NCBI GenBank assembly: GCA_937911045.1
Contig: CALEPX010000039.1
Span: forward strand, 11,766 to 75,765
DNA from: an uncultured Fretibacterium sp.
GTDB lineage: Bacteria > Synergistota > Synergistia > Synergistales > Aminobacteriaceae
Length of the DNA: 64,000 nucleotides
Direction: 5' to 3'
The translations under genes were made by a program, and so were the position numbers. The notes under the pieces are model-generated. The model did no database searches. It worked only from the letters and a program-made list of their open reading frames with translations, and had not been told where the DNA came from. Below are positions 57,053 to 64,000 of the stretch, one piece after another. Numbering within the stretch: the stretch's first letter is position 1; every line of letters starts with the position of its first letter.

Positions 57053-57952
57053 ATGAGTACACTTAAGAACAAGATTGATTTTGTAGCACTGGTAAGGGTT
57101 GAACTTGCAAATCCCAACGGCGACCCATTGAACGACAATAGACCAAGAACCACGTACGAAGGTTACGGTCACATTTCGGACGTTTGTATTAAACGCAAAA
57201 TTCGCAATCGTTTGCTGGATATGGGCGAGGAAATTTTCGTGCAATCGGACGATAAACGTGTTGATGAGTGCAAGTCACTTCATGAGCGTTATGACAAAGT
57301 ATTCTCAGCCAGCGATTCAAAAGATAAGACTGATGAGGAGAAGGGAAAAGTTGCGTGTGAAAAATGGATTGATGTCAGAAGTTTCGGTCAAGTTTTTCCA
57401 TTTAAATCCAACAAGGACAAGAAAAAGAAGGTTCAATCTCAAGAGAAAGACGACGAGACTAAAAGCGTATCCATAGGCATCAGAGGACCGGTTTCGATTC
57501 ATCAGGCTATGAGTTGCGCGCCAATCGATATTCAGAGCATTCAGATCGCGAAGAGTGTTAATTTAGAACCCGGCGATACAAAAGGTCCGGATAGGCTCGG
57601 TATGAAGCATTTTGTTGAGTTCGGGTTATACAAAATCAAAGGTTCAATTAACGTCCAGCTAGCTGAGAAAACAGGATTTTCTGATGAAGATGCTGAGAAA
57701 ATCAAGGAAGCTTTGCGCACTTTATTCGTGAATGATGCTTCGGCAGCCAGACCAGATGGAAGTATGTCGGTTCTGAAAGTCTACTGGTGGAAACATAACA
57801 CGAAAGACGGTCAATATTCTTCGATGCAGGTTCATGATTCCGTGAAAATCGCATTGAAAAACGATGCTCAAATTGCGAAATCAGTCGATGATTTTGAGAT
57901 TACGCTGGCTGAATTGGACGGATTGAAACCCGAAATAATTGACGGAATTTAA
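57053..57952 (+). CDS. cas7: Type I-C Cascade backbone protein Cas7
   Basis: 299 aa. VRVELANPNGDPLNDNRPR at the N-terminus and SIGIRGPVSIHQAMSCAPIDIQ are typical of Csd2/Cas7c, which coats the spacer part of crRNA. AAAGGAG lies upstream of ATG. It is followed 7 nt later by the cas4/cas1 chimera. Confidence 0.95.
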   Translation: MSTLKNKIDFVALVRVELANPNGDPLNDNRPRTTYEGYGHISDVCIKRKIRNRLLDMGEEIFVQSDDKRVDECKSLHERYDKVFSASDSKDKTDEEKGKVACEKWIDVRSFGQVFPFKSNKDKKKKVQSQEKDDETKSVSIGIRGPVSIHQAMSCAPIDIQSIQIAKSVNLEPGDTKGPDRLGMKHFVEFGLYKIKGSINVQLAEKTGFSDEDAEKIKEALRTLFVNDASAARPDGSMSVLKVYWWKHNTKDGQYSSMQVHDSVKIALKNDAQIAKSVDDFEITLAELDGLKPEIIDGI

Positions 57953-57959
57953 GGCGTAA

Positions 57960-58679
57960 ATGTACAGTGAAGATGAATTTCTCATGCTCTCCGGAGTGCA
58001 GCACTTTGCTTTTTGTCGCAGGCAATGGGCTTTGATTCATGTTGAACAGCAATGGCTCGAAAACAGCAGGACAGCAGACGGAATAATTTTTCACGAGAAA
58101 GCTCATGACGAGGAATCAATCGAGAAACGTGGCAATATTTTGATCACACGCGGCTTGAGAGTGCATTCGTTTGAATTGGGGCTCTCAGGTCAGTGCGATG
58201 TAGTTGAATTTCACGCAGCAAAAAACGGCATATTGATTCGAACTCATGAAGGACGATGGCTGCCTTATCCGATCGAATACAAAATCGGCGAACCGAAATC
58301 GGATTCTTGCGATGAGATAGGATTGGATTCTTACGCTGGATTTTTGCACAGAGATCGACCAGGGAGAGTGTCGCTTGCTTTGGATTTGATGGAAGAGATG
58401 CGTCCGGTATTAGTTGACAGATTTGTGTTGACGTTGATAAATCTGAAGCAAATTCAGGAGCGAGACTTTGTTGAAACTGACAGCGGAGCAGTGTTGCTGA
58501 CGGAAGAGGGGCGCAAGAAATTCATAACGGCGTGGCAAGTTCGCAAGAAAGAGGAAATCAAGCACCCATTTTTGCAGGAGAAAATCAGCTGGGGACTTGT
58601 ACCGAATATTCAGGCGCAATTATTGGCGAGATATTTGCGTGGAGACATGGATGATTACCCGCCATTTTTCTGGAAGTGA
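57960..58679 (+). CDS. Cas4-Cas1 chimera (in-frame deletion fusion)
   Basis: 239 aa. Residues 1-~120 are type I-C Cas4: EDEFLMLSGVQHFAFCRRQWALIHVEQQW with Cys19, then GIIFHEKAHD, GLSGQCDVVEF (Asp80) and YPIEYKIGEPK (Glu106, Lys108), the RecB-nuclease core. From residue 121 the sequence is the end of Cas1: GLDSYAGFLHRDRPGRVSLALDLMEEMRPVLVDRFVLTLIN, with the metal-binding His130 and the acidic pair near Glu145, to the normal Cas1 terminus YPPFFWK. Missing are the C-terminal Cys cluster of Cas4 and the N-terminal beta domain and first catalytic Glu of Cas1. Normal I-C loci have a ~220-aa Cas4 and a ~340-aa Cas1 here, so roughly 900-1000 bp are lost. The junction is near 58319. It could be a truncated relic or a new protein; an assembly collapse is also possible. 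Confidence 0.85.
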   Translation: MYSEDEFLMLSGVQHFAFCRRQWALIHVEQQWLENSRTADGIIFHEKAHDEESIEKRGNILITRGLRVHSFELGLSGQCDVVEFHAAKNGILIRTHEGRWLPYPIEYKIGEPKSDSCDEIGLDSYAGFLHRDRPGRVSLALDLMEEMRPVLVDRFVLTLINLKQIQERDFVETDSGAVLLTEEGRKKFITAWQVRKKEEIKHPFLQEKISWGLVPNIQAQLLARYLRGDMDDYPPFFWK

Positions 58680-58682
58680 CGA

Positions 58683-58973
58683 ATGCTGGTATTAATAACT
58701 TATGATGTTTGCACGGAAGATTCAGGAGGAGCGAAGAGGCTGAGGAAGGTTGCGAAGGCTTGTGAGAATCACGGTCAGCGAGTACAGAAATCTGTATTTG
58801 AGTGCCTACTGGATTCTGCGCAATCGAAACTTTTGAAAGCGAAGTTGCTGAAGATTATTGATCAAGATAAGGACAGCATAAGGATTTATTATTTAGGCGA
58901 GAAGTATCACGGAAAAGTTGAACATTTTGGAGTGAAGGAGGGATATGATCCTGAAGGGACATTGATTGTGTGA
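58683..58973 (+). CDS. cas2: CRISPR adaptation protein Cas2
   Basis: 96 aa, intact. MLVLITYDVCTED (first beta strand with the conserved Asp) and KSVFECLLDSAQ are typical of Cas2. Normally it bridges two Cas1 dimers for spacer integration. Here no full Cas1 is encoded beside it. It starts 3 nt after the chimera. Confidence 0.95.
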   Translation: MLVLITYDVCTEDSGGAKRLRKVAKACENHGQRVQKSVFECLLDSAQSKLLKAKLLKIIDQDKDSIRIYYLGEKYHGKVEHFGVKEGYDPEGTLIV

Positions 58974-59131
58974 GTGCGAGTGCGAAGTGGAAGCTCACAT
59001 GAAATGCTTGGTAGTTTCGCGCAAAAAAGTGCCTTGAAATTACGTAGAATGTCGTAATTTTGGGTGAAAAATTGGTGTGAAATTTGCATTTTATGCCGAG
59101 TGTTTGTTAAAATATTGAGTGTTTATAAGCG
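58974..59131 (+). promoter_or_regulatory. CRISPR leader with array promoter
   Basis: 158 bp, AT-rich, between cas2 and the first repeat. TTGCAT at 59084-59089, an 18-nt spacer and TAAAAT at 59108-59113 form a good promoter that would start just upstream of the first repeat. A perfect 8-bp inverted repeat, AAATTACG/CGTAATTT (59037-59060), may be a protein-binding site. Confidence 0.7.
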
Positions 59132-63725
<4,594 letters not shown>

Positions 63726-63917
63726 GAGGAAAGAAGTATCACCGAAAAACGTAAAAACGATGAATATCATAGGTATAGAGTAATTAAAATACTTCAAGTC
63801 CAAGAGAGTAAGATTTTACCTTGGTTTGAAAAAATCAGCAATGGGATACAATATATGATGAATAAAACTATTAAGCAATCATTGAAAGAAGGATTTCTTA
63901 AGGAGGTAAACGTCTGA
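63726..63917 (+). pseudogene. Truncated coding fragment beyond the array
   Basis: Directly after the last repeat a frame stays open for ~63 codons to a TGA at 63915-63917, including YRVIKILQVQESKILPWFEKI. It has no start of its own; the in-frame codon before it in the repeat is a stop. AGGAGG precedes a new ATG at 63917 whose frame stops after 8 codons. The stretch is AT-rich compared with neighbouring genes. It looks like a decayed mobile or phage gene. I see no recognisable family; 63918-64000 holds nothing I can call. Confidence 0.4.
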
Positions 63918-64000
63918 TGCAATACGTTAAAAAATTATCCTAAGTTCCTTTCAAAAGTGACACTACATTACCCCATCAGTATTCCAGCGGTATAGTCCGA

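Overview
The window reads as chromosome of a flagellated, diderm (Gram-negative-type) bacterium. It carries FliD, a complete-looking type II secretion (T2SS) cluster, an O-antigen ligase-like protein, an RND efflux pair and a TrkA/TrkH potassium system. Start codons are often TTG or GTG and GC is moderate. The combination fits an anaerobe of the Synergistota, but that placement is an inference from gene content, not from a marker gene.

Layout: (1) 1-5.3 kb: a giant secreted M23-peptidase/Ig-repeat protein. (2) 5.3-9.0 kb, minus strand: a cas5d remnant, type I-C cas3, tmRNA and smpB. (3) 9.1-24.4 kb: a very large fliD with a sigma28-like promoter, a DUF4230 protein, a J-domain protein, a DUF815 AAA protein, carB, a PpiD/SurA-like foldase and polA. 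(4) 24.5-34.2 kb, plus strand: a Zn-macrodomain/SirTM ADP-ribosylation operon with an AlbA/ATPase-like third gene, then mltG, ftsK, an acyl-ACP thioesterase, trkA and trkH. (5) 34.3-49.3 kb: a membrane-fused spermidine synthase-like protein, the O-antigen ligase-like protein and a T2SS run in the order J-K-L-M-N-C-I-D-E-F-G-H. (6) 49.4-53.6 kb: RND adaptor and pump. (7) 53.6-64 kb: cas5d-cas8c-cas7-[cas4/cas1 chimera]-cas2, a leader and a 70-repeat CRISPR array.

The most interesting story is the history of the type I-C system. A ~280-bp near-identical inverted repeat (5035-5310 and 53585-53868) brackets ~48 kb. Flipping that segment on paper puts cas3 directly upstream of cas5d on the same strand, which is the canonical I-C order. 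A broken, diverged cas5d fragment still sits at the 3' end of cas3. cas3 therefore seems to have been carried away by an inversion with one breakpoint inside cas5d. Separately, the adaptation genes have collapsed: a single in-frame ORF joins the N-terminal half of Cas4 to the C-terminal third of Cas1, and no intact cas1 is present. The interference genes and a large array remain, so the locus looks like an immune memory that can be used but probably not updated, unless the chimera works or a Cas1 exists elsewhere. One spacer (61089-61123) resembles a type I-E CRISPR repeat. A ~270-nt structured, unannotated transcript candidate lies just upstream of cas5d.
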